From Eledone cirrhosa (taxonomy: Eukaryota; Mollusca; Cephalopoda; Octopoda; Eledonidae), in NCBI GenBank assembly GCA_964016885.1, contig OZ024740.1:293978217-294042216 (forward strand): a DNA stretch of 64,000 nucleotides, given 5' to 3'. This document shows positions 1 through 13,281 of this stretch, in pieces. Under the pieces are notes generated by a model. The model was not told the origin of the DNA and searched no databases. It saw only the letters and a list, made by a program, of their open reading frames with translations. A program made the position numbers and the translations under genes. How positions within the stretch are numbered: the stretch's first letter is position 1; every line of letters starts with the position of its first letter.

Positions 1-639
1 GATCCGTTTTATTTGAGGGTTTGTTTTTTATTTGGGGGCGTTCGTTTTTTATTTGGAGTCCATTTTTTAATTGGGGGTCCGTTTTTTATTTGGGGGGATC
101 CGTTTTTTATTTGGGTGTCCGTTTCTTATTTGGGTGTAGTTTTTTATTTGGATGTCCGTTATTTATTTGGGGAGGGGGCGTTTTTATTTGGGGGTCCGTT
201 TTTTATTTGGGAATTCGTTTTTTATTTGGGGTGGGGGGCCGTTTTTATTTGGGGGTGGTCCGTTTTTTATTTGGGTGCCCGTTTTTTATTTGGGGATCCA
301 TTTTTTATTTGGGTGTAGTTTTTTATTTGGGGATCCATTTTTATTTGGGTGTCCGTTTTTTATTTGGAGGAGGATGCCGTTTTTTATTTGGGGGTCCGTC
401 TTTTATTTGGGGGCATCCGTTTTTTATTTGGGGATTCGTTTTTTATTTGGGGTGGGGGGCCGTTTTTTATTTTGGTATCCGTTTTTTATTTGTGTGTCCG
501 TTTTTTATTTGGGGATCCATTTTTTATTTGGGGATTCTTTTTTTATTTGGGGATCGGGGATCCGTTTTTTATTTGGCGTGGGGGAGTCATTTTTTTATTT
601 GGGGTGATCCGTTTTTTATTTGGGGTCCATTTTTTATTT

Positions 640-2790
640 GGGGTCCGTTTATTTATTTGAGGGTCCATTTTTAATTTGGGGTCAGTTTTTTATTTGGGGA
701 TTCATTTTTCATTTGGGGATCCGTTTTTTATTTCGGGATCGGGGATTCGTTTTTTATTTGGCGTGGGGGGGTCATTTTTTTACTTGGGGTGATCCGTTTT
801 TTATTTGGTGTCCATTTTTTATTTGGGGGTCCGTTTATCTATTTGAGGGTCCATTTTTTATTTGGGGATCCTTTTTTTATTTGGGGGAGAGTCCGTTTTT
901 TGTATGGGGATCCGTCTTTTATTTGGGGGGGTCCATTTTTTATTTGGGTGTCCGTTTTATATTTGGGGATCCGTTTTTTATTTGGGTGAGGGGGTCCGTT
1001 TTTTATTTGGGTGTCGGTTTTTTATTTGGGGTTGGGGTCAGTTTTTTATTTGCGTGTCCATTTTTTATTTGGGGATCCATTTTATTTGGGTATCCGTTTT
1101 TTATTTGGGGTATACCTTTTTCATTTGGGGGGTCCGTTTTTTATTTGGGTGTCCATTTTTTATTTAGGAGGGGGTCCGTTTTTTATTTGGGGGCGTACGT
1201 ATTTTATTTTGTGGGATCCGTATTTTATTTGGATGACCGTTGTTTTATTTGGAGATTTGTTTTTTATTTGGGGAGATCCGTTTTTATTTGGGTGTCTTCT
1301 TTTTGTTTGGGGATCCGTTTTTTATTTGGGGATCCGTTTTTTTATTTGCGGGTCAGTTTTTTATTTGTGGGGATCCGTTTTCTATTTGTCGGCTGATCTG
1401 TTTTTTATTTGGAGTCCATTTTTTAATTGGGGTCCGTTTTTTTTAGTTGGCAGGGGTCCGTTTTTTATTTGGGGGATCCGTTTTTTATTTGGATGTCCAT
1501 TTTTTATTTGGGGGGATCTGTTTTTTATTTGGATGACCATTTTTTATTTGGGGATCCATTTTTTGGGGCGTCCGTTTTTTATTTGGGTGTCCATTTTTTA
1601 TTTTGGAGGGGGTCCGTTTTTTATTTGGGGGTCCGTATTTTATTTTGGCGGATCCGTTTTTTATTTGGGTGTCCGTTTTTTATTTGGAGATTTGTTCTTT
1701 ATTTGGGGAGATCCGTTTTTTATTTGGGTGTCCTCTTTTTATTTGGGGATCCGTTTATTTATTTGAGGGTCCATTTTTAATTTGGGGTCAGTTTTTTATT
1801 TGGGGATTCATTTTTCATTTGGGGATCCGTTTTTTATTTCGAGATCGGGGATCTGTTTTTTATTTGGCGTGGGGGGGGGTCATTTTTTTATTTGGGGTGA
1901 TCCGTTTTTTATTTGCGGTCCATTTTTTATTTGGGGGTCCGTTTATTTATTTGAGGGTTCATTTTTATTTGGGGTCAGTTTTTTATTTGGGGATCCGTTT
2001 TTTATTTGGGGGAGAGTCCGTTTTTTGTATGGGGATCCGTCTTTTATTTGGGGGGGGTCCATTTTTTATTTGGGTGTCCGTTTTATATTTGGGTGAGGGG
2101 GTCCGTTTTTTATTTGGGTGTCGGTTTTTTATTTGTGGTTGGGTCAGTTTTTTATTTGGGTGTCCATTTTTTATTTGGGGATCCATTTTATTTGGGTATC
2201 CGTTTTTTATTTGGGGTATACCTTTTTCATTTGGGGGGTCCGTTTTTTATTTGGGTGTCCATTTTTTATTTAGGAGGGGGGTCCGTTTTTTATTTGGGGG
2301 CGTACGTATTTTATTTTGTGGGATCCGTATTTTATTTGGGTCTCCGTTGTTTTATTTGGAGATTTTTTTTTTTATTTGGGGAGATCCGTTTTTATTTGGG
2401 TGTCTTCTTTTCGTTTGGGGATCCGTTCTTTATTTATAGGGATCCGTTTTTTATTTGGGGATCCGTTTTTTTATTTGCGGGTCAGTTTTTTTATTTGTGG
2501 GGATCCGTTTTTTATTTGTCGGCTGATCCGTTTTTTATTTGGGGTCCGTTTTTTTTAGTTGGCAGGGGTCCGTTTTTTATTTGGGGGATCCGTTTTTTAT
2601 TTGGATGTCCATTTTTTATTTGGGGGGATCCGTTTTTTATTTGGATGTCCATTTTTTATTTGGGGATCCATTTTTTGGGGGGGATACGTTTTTCATTTGG
2701 GGCGTCCGTTTTTTATTTGGGTGTCCATTTTTTATTTTGGAGGGGGTCCGTTTTTTATTTGGGGGTCCGTATTTTAGTTTGACGGATCCG
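640..2790 (+). repeat. Higher-order tandem duplication, about 1.1 kb, in the G/T array
   Basis: Marker variants recur in the same order about 1.11-1.13 kb apart: a unit with CCGTTTATTTATTTGAGGG at about 645 and 1751, one with GAGAGTCCGTTTTTTGTATG at 887 and 2012, and one with TTAGTTGGCAGGGG at about 1443 and 2555. The copies are roughly 640-1750 and 1751-2790. The GAGAGTCC marker also recurs near 6826, 8982, 12153 and 14632, so the block has been reused along the array. Confidence 0.75.
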
Positions 2791-5700
2791 TTTTTTATTT
2801 GGGGATCCGTCTTTTATTTGTTGGGGGGTCCATTTTTTATTTGGGTGTCCGTTTTATATTTGGGGATCCGTTTTTTATTTGGGTGAGGGGGTCCGTTTTT
2901 TATTTGGGTGTCGGTTTTTTATTTGGGGTTGGGGTCAGTTTTTTATTTGGGTGTCCATTTTTTATTTGGGTACCCGTTTTTTATATGCGGGGGCCGTTTT
3001 CTATTTGGGTGGATCCGTTTTTTATTTGGGGGTCCGTTTTTTATTTGGGGTTGGGGGGTCAGTTTTTTATTTGGGTGTCCGTTTTTTATTTGGGGATCCG
3101 TTCTCTATTTGGGGGGATCCGTTTTTTATTTGGAGTCCATTTTTTAATTGGGGGTCCGTTTTTTTAATTGGGGGGTCCGTTTTTTATTTGGGGGGATCCG
3201 TTTTTTATTTGGGTGTACATTTTTTATCTGGGGGGATCCGTTTTTTATTTGGATGTCCATTTTTTATTTGGGGGATACGTTTTTCATTTGGAGGGTCCGT
3301 TTTTTATTTGGGGGGTCCGTATTTTATTTTGGCGGATCCGTTTTTTATTTGGAGATTTGTTCTTTATTTGGGGAGATCCGTTTTTTATTTGGGTGTCCTC
3401 TTTTTATTTGGGGATCCGTTTTTTATTTGGAGGGGTCCTTTTTTTATTTGGGGATCCTTTTTATTTGAGGGTTTGTTTTTTATTTGGGCGGGTCCGTTTT
3501 TTATTTGTCGGCTGATCCGTTTTTTATTTGGAGTCCATTTTTTAATTGGGGGTCCGTTTTTTATTTGGGTATCCGTTTTTTATTTGGGTGTCCGTTTCTT
3601 ATTTGGGTGTAGTTTTTTATTTGGATGTCCGTTATTTATTTGGGGGTGGTCCGTTTTTTATTTGGGTGCCCGTTTTTTATTTGGGGATCCATTTTTTATT
3701 TGGGTGTAGTTTTTTATTTGGGGATCCATTTTTATTTGGGTGTCCGTTTTTTATTTGGAGGAGGAGGCCGTTTTTTATTTGGGGGTCCATCTTTTATTTG
3801 GGGGCATCCGTTTTTTATTTGGGGATTCGTTTTTTATTTGGGGTGGGGGCCGTTTTTTATTTTGGTATCCGTTTTATATTTGTGTGTCCGTTTTTTATTT
3901 GGGGTTCGATTTTTTATTTGGGTGTCCGTTTTTTATTTGGGGATGCATTTTTATTTGGGTATCCGTTATTTATTTGGGGTGGGCGGTCCGTTTTTTATTT
4001 TGGGTCCATTTTTTATTTGGGTGTCCGTTTTTTATTTGGGGATCGGGGATCCGTTTTTTATTTGCCGTGGGGGGGGGGCATTTTTTATTTGGGGTGATCC
4101 GTTTTTTATTTGGGGTCCATTTTTTATTTGGGGTCCGTTTATTTATTTGAGGGTCCATTTTTTATTTGGGGTCAGTTTTTTATTTGGGGATCCGTTTTTT
4201 ATTTGGAGTCCATTTTTTATTTGGGGGGTCCGTTTTTAATTTGGGGGGATCCGTTTTTTATTTGGGTGTCCATTTTTTATTTGGGGGGATCCGTTTTTTA
4301 TTTGGATGTGCATTTTTTATTTGGGGATCCATTTTTTATTTGGGTGTCGTTTTTTATTTGGGGATCCGTTTTTTATTTGGAGGGGTCCGTTTTTTATTTG
4401 GGGATCCGTTTTATTTGAGGGTTTGTTTTTTATTTGGGGGGGTCCGTTTTTTATTTGTTGGCTGATCCGTTTTTTATTTGGAGTCCATTTTTTAATTGGG
4501 GGTCCGTTTTTTATTTGGGGGGGATCCGTTTTTTATTTGGGGGGATCCGTTTTTTATTTGGGTGTCCGTTTCTTATTTGGGTGTATTTTTTTATTTGGAT
4601 GTCCGTTATTTATTGGGGGGGGGGGCGTTTTTATTTGGGGGTCCGTTTTTTATTTGGGAATTCGTTTTTTATTTGGGGTGGGGGGCCGTTTTTATTTGGG
4701 GGTGGTACGTTTTTTATTTGGGTGCCCGTTTTTTATTTGGGGATCCATTTTTTATTTGGGTGTACTTTTTTATTTGGGGATCCATTTTTATTTGGGTGTC
4801 CGTTTTTTATTTGGAGGAAGAGGCCGTTTTTTATTTGGGCGTCCGTCTTTTATTTGGGGGCATCCGTTTTTTATTTGGGGATTCGTTTTTTATTTGGGGT
4901 GGGGGGCCGTTTTTTATTTTGGTATCCGTTTTTTATTTGTGTGTCCGTTTTTTATTTGGGGTTCGATTTTTTATTTGGGTGTCGGTTTTTTATTTGGGGA
5001 TGCATTTTTATTTGGGGGGATCCGTTTTTTATTTGGGTGGATCCGTTTTTTATTTGGATGTGCATTTTTTATTTGGGGATCAATTTTTTATTTGGGTCTC
5101 GTTTTTTATTTGTGGATCCATTTTATTTGGGTATCCGTTTTTTATTTGGGGGATACGTTTTTCATTTGGTGGGTCCGTTTTTTATTTGGGTGTCCATTTT
5201 TTATTTTGAAGGGGGTCCGTTTTTTATTTGTGGGGTACGTATTTTATTTTGGGGGATCCGTTTTTTATTTGGGTGTCCGTTGTTTTATTTGGAGTTTTGT
5301 TTTTTATTTGGGGAGATCCGTTTTTTATTTGGGTGTCCTCTTTTTATTTGGGGATCCGTTTTTTATTTGGAGGAGTCCATTTTTTATTTGCGGATCCGTT
5401 TTTTTATTTGAGGGTCAGTTTTTTTATTTGTGGGGGTCCGTTTTTTATTTGTCGGCTGATCCGTTTTTTATTTGGAGTCCATTTTTTAATTGGGGGTCCG
5501 TTTTTTTAATTGGGGGGTTCGTTTTTTATTTGGGGGATCCGTTTTATTATTTGGGTGTACATTTTTTATCTGGGGGGATCCGTTTTTTATTTGGATGTCC
5601 ATTTTTTATTTGGGGATCCATTTTTTATTTGGGGGATACGTTTTTCATTTGGAGGGTCCGTTTTTTATTTGGGTGTCCATTTTTTATTTTGGAGGGGTTC

Positions 5701-6963
5701 CGTTTTTTATTTGGGGGGTCCGTATTTTATTTTGGCGGATCCGTTTTTTATTTGGCGGATCCGTTTTTTATTTGGACATTTGTCCTTTATTTGGGGAGAT
5801 CCGTTTTTTATTTGGGTGTCCTCTTTTTATTTGGGGATCCGTTTTTTATTTGGAGGGGTCCGTTTTTTATTTGGGGATCCGTTTTATTTGAGGGTTTGTT
5901 TTTTATTTGGGGGGTCCGTTTTTTATTTGTCGGCTGATCCGTTTTTTATTTGGAGTCCATTTTTTAATTGGGGGTCCGTTTTTTATTTGGGGGGATCCGT
6001 TTTTTATTTGGGTGTCCGTTTCTTATTTGGGTGTAGTTTTTTAGTTGGATGTCCGTTATTTATTTTTTTTGGGGGGGGTGGCGTTTTTATTTGGGGGTCC
6101 GTTTTTTATTTGGGAATTCGTTTTTTATTTGGGGTGGGGGCCGTTTTTATTTGGGGGTGGTCCGTTTTTTATTTGGATGCCCGTTTTTTATTTGGGGATC
6201 CATTTTTTATTTGGGTGTAGTTTTTTATTTGGGGATCCATTTTTATTTGGATGTCCGTTTTTCATTTGGAGGAGGAGGCCGTTTTTTATTTGGGGGTCCG
6301 TTTTTTATTTGGGGGCATCCGTTTTTTATTTGGGGATTCGTTTTTTATTTGGGGTGGGAGGTCGTTTTTTATTTTGGTATCCGTTTTTTATTTGTGTGTC
6401 CGTTTTTTATTTGGGGTTCGATTTTTTATTTGGGTGTCCGTTTTTTATTTGGGGATCCGTTTTTTATTTGGGGATCGGGGATCCGTTTTTTATTTGGCGT
6501 GGGGGGGTCATTTTTTATTTTGGGTGATCGGTTTTTTATTTGGGGTCCATTTTTTATTTGGGGGTCCGTTTATTTATTTGAGGGTCCATTTTTAATTTGG
6601 GGTCAGTTTTTTATTTGGGGATTCATTTTTCATTTGGGGATCCGTTTTTTATTTCGGGATCGGGGATCCGTTTTTTATTTGGCGTGGGGGGGGCATTTTT
6701 TTATTTGGGGTGATCCGTTTTTTATTTGGGGTCCATTTTTTATTTGGGGGTCCGTTTATTTATTTGAGGGGCCATTTTTTATTTGGGGTCAGTTTTTTAT
6801 TTGGGGATCCGTTTTTTATTTGGGGGAGAGTCCGTTTTTTGTATGGGGATCCGTCTTTTATTTGGGGGGGTCCATTTTTTATTTGGGTGTCCGTTTTATA
6901 TTTGCGGATACGTTTTTTATTTGGGTGAGGGGGTCCGTTTTTTATTTGGGTGTCGGTTTTTTA

Positions 6964-9900
6964 TTTGGGTGTCCATTTTTTATTTGGGCACCCGTTTTTT
7001 ATATGTGGGGGCCGTTTTCTATTTGGGGGGATCCGTTTTTTATTTGGGTGTCCATTTTTTATTTGGGGGGATCCGTTTTTTATTTGGATGTCCATTTTTT
7101 ATTTGGGGATCCATTTCTTATTTGGGTGTCGTTTTTTATTTGGGGATCCATTTTATTTGGGTATCCGTTTTTTATTTGGGGGATACGTTTTTCATTTGGT
7201 GGGTCCGTTTTTTATTTGGGTGTCCATTTTTTATTATGGAGGGGGTCCGTTTTTTATTTGTGGGGTACGTATTTTATTTTGGGGGATCCGTTTTTTATTT
7301 GTGTGTCCGTTGTTTTATTTGGAGTTTTGTTTTTTATTTGGAGAGATCCGTTTTTTATTTGGGTGTCCTCTTTTTATTTGGGGATCCGTTTTTTATTTGG
7401 AGGGGTCCATTTTTTATTTGGGGGTCAGTTGTTTATTTGTGGGGGTCCGTTTTTTATTTGTCGGCTGATCCGTTTTTTATTTGGAGTCAATTTTTTTATT
7501 GGTGGTCCGTTTTTTATATGGGGGGATTCGTTTTTTATTTGGAGGAGGGGGCGTTTTTATTTGGGGGTCCGTTTTTTATTTGGGGGGATCCGTTTTTTAT
7601 TTGGGGTGGTGGGGCCGTTTTTATTTGGGGGTGGTCCGTTTTCTATTTGGGTGTCCGTTTTTTATTTGGGGATCCAGTTTTTATTTGGGTGTAGCTTTTT
7701 ATTTGGGGATACATTTTTATTTGGGTGTCAGTTTTTTATTTGGAAGAGGGGGGCGTTTGTTATTTGCGGGTCCGTTTTTTATTTGGGGGATCCGTTTTTT
7801 ATTTGGGGGGTTATTTGGGGGTGGTCCGTTTTTTATTTGGGGATCCATTTTTTATTTGGGTGTAGTTTTTTATTTCGAGGAGGGGGCGTTTTTATTTGGG
7901 GGTCCGTTTTTTATTTGGGGGGATCCGTTTTTTATTTGGTAATTCGTTTTTTATTTGGGGTGGTGGGGCCGTTTTTATTTGGGCTGGTCCGTTTTTTATT
8001 TGGGTCTCCGTTTTTTATTTGGGGATCCAGTTTTTATTTGGGTGTAGCTTTTTATTCGGGGATACATTTTTATTTGTGTGTCCGTTTTTTATTTGGAAGA
8101 GGGGGCGTTTTTTATTTGGGGGTCCGTTTCTTATTTGGGAATTCGTTTTTTAATTGGGGTGGGGGTGGGGCCTTTTTTTTGGGGGGGGGCGTTTTTATTT
8201 GGGGTGGTCCGTGTTTTATTTGGGTGTCCGTTTTTTATTTGGAGGAGGGGTTCGTTTTTTATTTGGGGGGATCCGTTTTTTATTTGGGGTGGGGGCCGTT
8301 TTTTATTTGGCGGTGCTCCGTTTTTTATTTTGGTATCCGTTTTTGATTTGGGGGGTTCCGTTTTTTATTTGTGTCCGTTGTTTATTTGGGGTTCGATTTT
8401 TTATTTGGGTGTCCTTTTTTTATTTGGGGATCCGTTATTTATTTGGGGTGGGGGGTCCGTTTTTTATTTGGGGTCCATTTTTTATTTGTGTGTCCGTTGT
8501 TTATTTGGGGTTCGATTTTTTATTTGGGTGTCCGTTTTTTATTTGGGGATGCGTTATTCATTTGGGGTGGGGGTCCGTTTTTTATTTGGGGTCCATTTTT
8601 TATTTGGGTGTCCGTTTTTTATTTGGGGATCCATTTTTATTTGGGGATCCGTTTTTTATTTGGGGATCGGGGATTCGTTTTTTATTTGAGGTGGGGGGGG
8701 GTCATTTTTTATTTGGGGTGATCCGTTTTTTATTTGGGGTCCATTTTTATTTGGGGGTCCGTTTATTTATTTGAGGGTCCATTTTTTATTTGGGGTTTCA
8801 TTTTTTATTTGGGGATCCGTTGTTTATTTGGGGATCGGGGATCCGTTTTTTATTTGGCGTGGGAGGGGTCATTTTTTTATTTGGGGTGATCCGTTTTTTA
8901 TTTGGGGTCCATTTTTATTTGGGGGTCCGTTTATTTATTTGAGGGTCTATTTTTTATTTGGGGTAAGTTTTTTATTTGGGGGAGAGTCCGTTTTTTGTAT
9001 GGGGATCGGTCTTTTATTTGGGTGTCCGTTTTATATTTGGGGATCCGTTTTTTATTTGGGGGAGGGGGTCCGTTTTTTATTTGGGGATCCGTTTTTTATA
9101 TGGGGGGATCCGTTTTTTATTTGGGGAGGGTCCGTTTTTTATTTGGGAGTCGGTTTTTTTATTTTGGAGGCTCCTTTTTTTATTTGGGAGATCCTTTTTT
9201 TATTTGGGGGGGTCCGTTTTTTATTTGGGGAATCCATTTTTTATTTGTCGGCTGATCCGTTTTTTATTTGGGGGGTCCGTTTTTTATTTGGGGGGTCCAT
9301 ATTTTATTTGGGGTGATCCGTTTTTTATTTGGATGTTCAATTTTTATTTGGGGATCCATTTTTTATTTGGGGAGATCCGTTTTTTATTTGGGTGTCCTCT
9401 TTTGGGGGGGATCTGTTTTTTTATTTGAGGGTCAGTTTTTTATTTGTGGGGGTCCGTTTTTTATTTGTCGGCTGATCCGTTTTTTATTTGGAGTCCATTT
9501 TTTAATTGGGGGTCCGTTTTTTTAATTGGGGGGTCCGTTTTTTATTTGGGTGGATCCGTTTTTTATATGGGTGTCCATTTTTTATTTGGGGGGATCCGTT
9601 TTTTATTTGGATGTCCATTTTTTATTTGGGGATCCATTTTTTATTTGGGGGATACGTTTTTCATTTGGGGGGGTCCGTTTTTTATTTGGGTGCCCATTAT
9701 TTTATTTTGGAGGGTGTCCGTTTTTTATTTGGAGATTTGTTCTTTATTTGGGGAGATCCGTTTTTTATTTGGGTGTCCTCTTTTATTTGGGGATCCGTTT
9801 TTTATTTGGAGAGGTCCGTTTTTTATTTGGGGGTCAGTTTTTTATATGGGGGGGGTCCGTTTTTTATTTGTCGGCTGATCCGTTTTTAATTTGGAGTCCA

Positions 9901-10109
9901 TTTTTTTATTGGGGGCCCGTTTTTTATTTGGGTATCCGTTTTTTATTTGGGGAGATCCGTTTTTTATTTGGGTGTCCGTTTTTTATTTGGGGATCCATTT
10001 TTTATTTGGCCACCCGTTTTTTATTTCCGGGGGGCCGTTTTTTATTTGGGTGGATCCATTTTTTATTTGGGGGTCCGTTTTTTATTTGGGGTTGGGTGTC
10101 AGTTTTTTA
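6964..10109 (+). repeat. 3.15-kb higher-order unit, copy 1
   Basis: This segment repeats almost base for base as the next segment. The landmark GCCGTTTTCT lies at 7011 and 10157 (offset 3146). The offset grows to 3171 by the GAGAGTCC marker (8982 and 12153), because the second copy gained one extra minisatellite unit near 12130. Identity looks very high by eye, so the duplication is recent or is an assembly effect. Confidence 0.85.
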
Positions 10110-13100
10110 TTTGGGTGTCCATTTTTTATTTGGGCACCCGTTTTTTATATGTGGGGGCCGTTTTCTATTTGGGGGGATCCGTTTTTTATTTGGGTGTCCA
10201 TTTTTTATTTGGGGGGATCCGTTTTTTATTTGGATGTCCATTTTTTATTTGGGGATCCATTTCTTATTTGGGTGTCGTTTTTTATTTGGGGATCCATTTT
10301 ATTTGGGTATCCGTTTTTTATTTGGGGGATACGTTTTTCATTTGGTGGGTCCGTTTTTTATTTGGGTGTCCATTTTTTATTATGGAGGGGGTCCGTTTTT
10401 TATTTGTGGGGTACGTATTTTATTTTGGGGGATCCGTTTTTTATTTGTGTGTCCGTTGTTTTATTTGGAGTTTTGTTTTTTATTTGGAGAGATCCGTTTT
10501 TTATTTGGGTGTCCTCTTTTTATTTGGGGATCCGTTTTTTATTTGGAGGGGTCCATTTTTTATTTGGGGGTCAGTTGTTTATTTGTGGGGGTCCGTTTTT
10601 TATTTGTCGGCTGATCCGTTTTTTATTTGGAGTCAATTTTTTTATTGGTGGTCCGTTTTTTATATGGGGGGATTCGTTTTTTATTTGGAGGAGGGGGCGT
10701 TTTTATTTGGGGGTCCGTTTTTTATTTGGGGGGATCCGTTTTTTATTTGGGGTGGTGGGGCCGTTTTTATTTGGGGGTGGTCCGTTTTCTATTTGGGTGT
10801 CCGTTTTTTATTTGGGGATCCAGTTTTTATTTGGGTGTAGCTTTTTATTTGGGGATACATTTTTATTTGGGTGTCCGTTTTTTATTTGGAAGAGGGGGGC
10901 GTTTGTTATTTGCGGGTCCGTTTTTTATTTGGGGGATCCGTTTTTTATTTGGGGGGTTATTTGGGGGTGGTCCGTTTTTTATTTGGGGATCCATTTTTTA
11001 TTTGGGTGTAGTTTTTTATTTCGAGGAGGGGGCGTTTTTATTTGGGGGTCCGTTTTTTATTTGGGGGGATCCGTTTTTTATTTGGTAATTCGTTTTTTAT
11101 TTGGGGTGGTGGGGCCGTTTTTATTTGGGCTGGTCCGTTTTTTATTTGGGTCTCCGTTTTTTATTTGGGGATCCAGTTTTTATTTGGGTGTAGCTTTTTA
11201 TTCGGGGATACATTTTTATTTGTGTGTCCGTTTTTTATTTGGAAGAGGGGGCGTTTTTTATTTGGGGGTCCGTTTCTTATTTGGGAATTCGTTTTTTAAT
11301 TGGGGTGGGGGTGGGGCCTTTTTTTTTTGGGGGGGGGCGTTTTTATTTGGGGTGGTCCGTGTTTTATTTGGGTGTCCGTTTTTTATTTGGAGGAGGGGTT
11401 CGTTTTTTATTTGGGGGGATCCGTTTTTTATTTGGGGTGGGGGCCGTTTTTTATTTGGCGGTGCTCCGTTTTTTATTTTGGTATCCGTTTTTGATTTGGG
11501 GGGTTCCGTTTTTTATTTGTGTCCGTTGTTTATTTGGGGTTCGATTTTTTATTTGGGTGTCCTTTTTTTATTTGGGGATCCGTTATTTATTTGGGGTGGG
11601 GGGTCCGTTTTTTATTTGGGGTCCATTTTTTATTTGTGTGTCCGTTGTTTATTTGGGGTTCGATTTTTTATTTGGGTGTCCGTTTTTTATTTGGGGATGC
11701 GTTATTCATTTGGGGTGGGGGGTCCGTTTTTTATTTGGGGTCCATTTTTTATTTGGGTGTCCGTTTTTTATTTGGGGATCCATTTTTATTTGGGGATCCG
11801 TTTTTTATTTGGGGATCGGGGATTCGTTTTTTATTTGAGGTGGGGGGGGGGGGTCATTTTTTATTTGGGGTGATCCGTTTTTTATTTGGGGTCCATTTTT
11901 ATTTGGGGGTCCGTTTATTTATTTGAGGGTCCATTTTTTATTTGGGGTTTCATTTTTTATTTGGGGATCCGTTGTTTATTTGGGGATCGGGGATCCGTTT
12001 TTTATTTGGCGTGGGGGGGGTCATTTTTTTATTTGGGGTGATCCGTTTTTTATTTGGGGTCCATTTTTATTTGGGGGTCCGTTTATTTATTTGAGGGTCT
12101 ATTTTTTATTTGGGGTAAGTTTTTTATTTGGGGATCCGTTTTTTATTTGGGGGAGAGTCCGTTTTTTGTATGGGGATCGGTCTTTTATTTGGGTGTCCGT
12201 TTTATATTTGGGGATCCGTTTTTTATTTGGGGGAGGGGGTCCGTTTTTTATTTGGGGATCCGTTTTTTATATGGGGGGATCCGTTTTTTATTTGGGGAGG
12301 GTCCGTTTTTTATTTGGGAGTCGGTTTTTTTATTTTGGAGGCTCCTTTTTTTATTTGGGAGATCCTTTTTTTATTTGGGGGGGTCCGTTTTTTATTTGGG
12401 GAATCCGTTTTTTATTTGTCGGCTGATCCGTTTTTTATTTGGGGGGTCCGTTTTTTATTTGGGGGGTCCATATTTTATTTGGGGTGATCCGTTTTTTATT
12501 TGGATGTTCAATTTTTATTTGGGGATCCATTTTTTATTTGGGGAGATCCGTTTTTTATTTGGGTGTCCTCTTTTGGGGGGGATCTGTTTTTTTATTTGAG
12601 GGTCAGTTTTTTATTTGTGGGGGTCCGTTTTTTATTTGTCGGCTGATCCGTTTTTTATTTGGAGTCCATTTTTTAATTGGGGGTCCGTTTTTTTAATTGG
12701 GGGGTCCGTTTTTTATTTGGGTGGATCCGTTTTTTATATGGGTGTCCATTTTTTATTTGGGGGGATCCGTTTTTTATTTGGATGTCCATTTTTTATTTGG
12801 GGATCCATTTTTTATTTGGGGGATACGTTTTTCATTTGGGGGGGTCCGTTTTTTATTTGGGTGCCCATTATTTTATTTTGGAGGGTGTCCGTTTTTTATT
12901 TGGAGATTTGTTCTTTATTTGGGGAGATCCGTTTTTTATTTGGGTGTCCTCTTTTATTTGGGGATCCGTTTTTTATTTGGAGAGGTCCGTTTTTTATTTG
13001 GGGGTCAGTTTTTTATATGGGGGGGGGTCCGTTTTTTATTTGTCGGCTGATCCGTTTTTAATTTGGAGTCCATTTTTTTATTGGGGGCCCGTTTTTTATT

Positions 13101-13281
13101 TGGGTATCCGTTTTTTATTTGGGGAGATCCGTTTTTTATTTGGGTGTCCGTTTTTTATTTGGGGATCCATTTTTTATTTGGCCACCCGTTTTTTATTTCC
13201 GGGGGGCCGTTTTTTATTTGGGTGGATCCATTTTTTATTTGGGGGTCCGTTTTTTATTTGGGGTTGGGTGTCAGTTTTTTA
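10110..13281 (+). repeat. 3.15-kb higher-order unit, copy 2
   Basis: Tandem copy of 6964-10109. Similarity ends near 13281, where copy 2 goes on with a different order of units. Differences from copy 1 are mostly single-base changes in G runs plus one inserted unit near 12130. Confidence 0.85.

Noticed and set aside
6049..8346. Open frame of 765 codons in the G/T array, and many others of 100-660 codons
   Set aside because: The repeat lacks plus-strand stops in every frame and its unit lengths vary, so long frames are expected by construction. Alternative frames are equally open and there is no domain.
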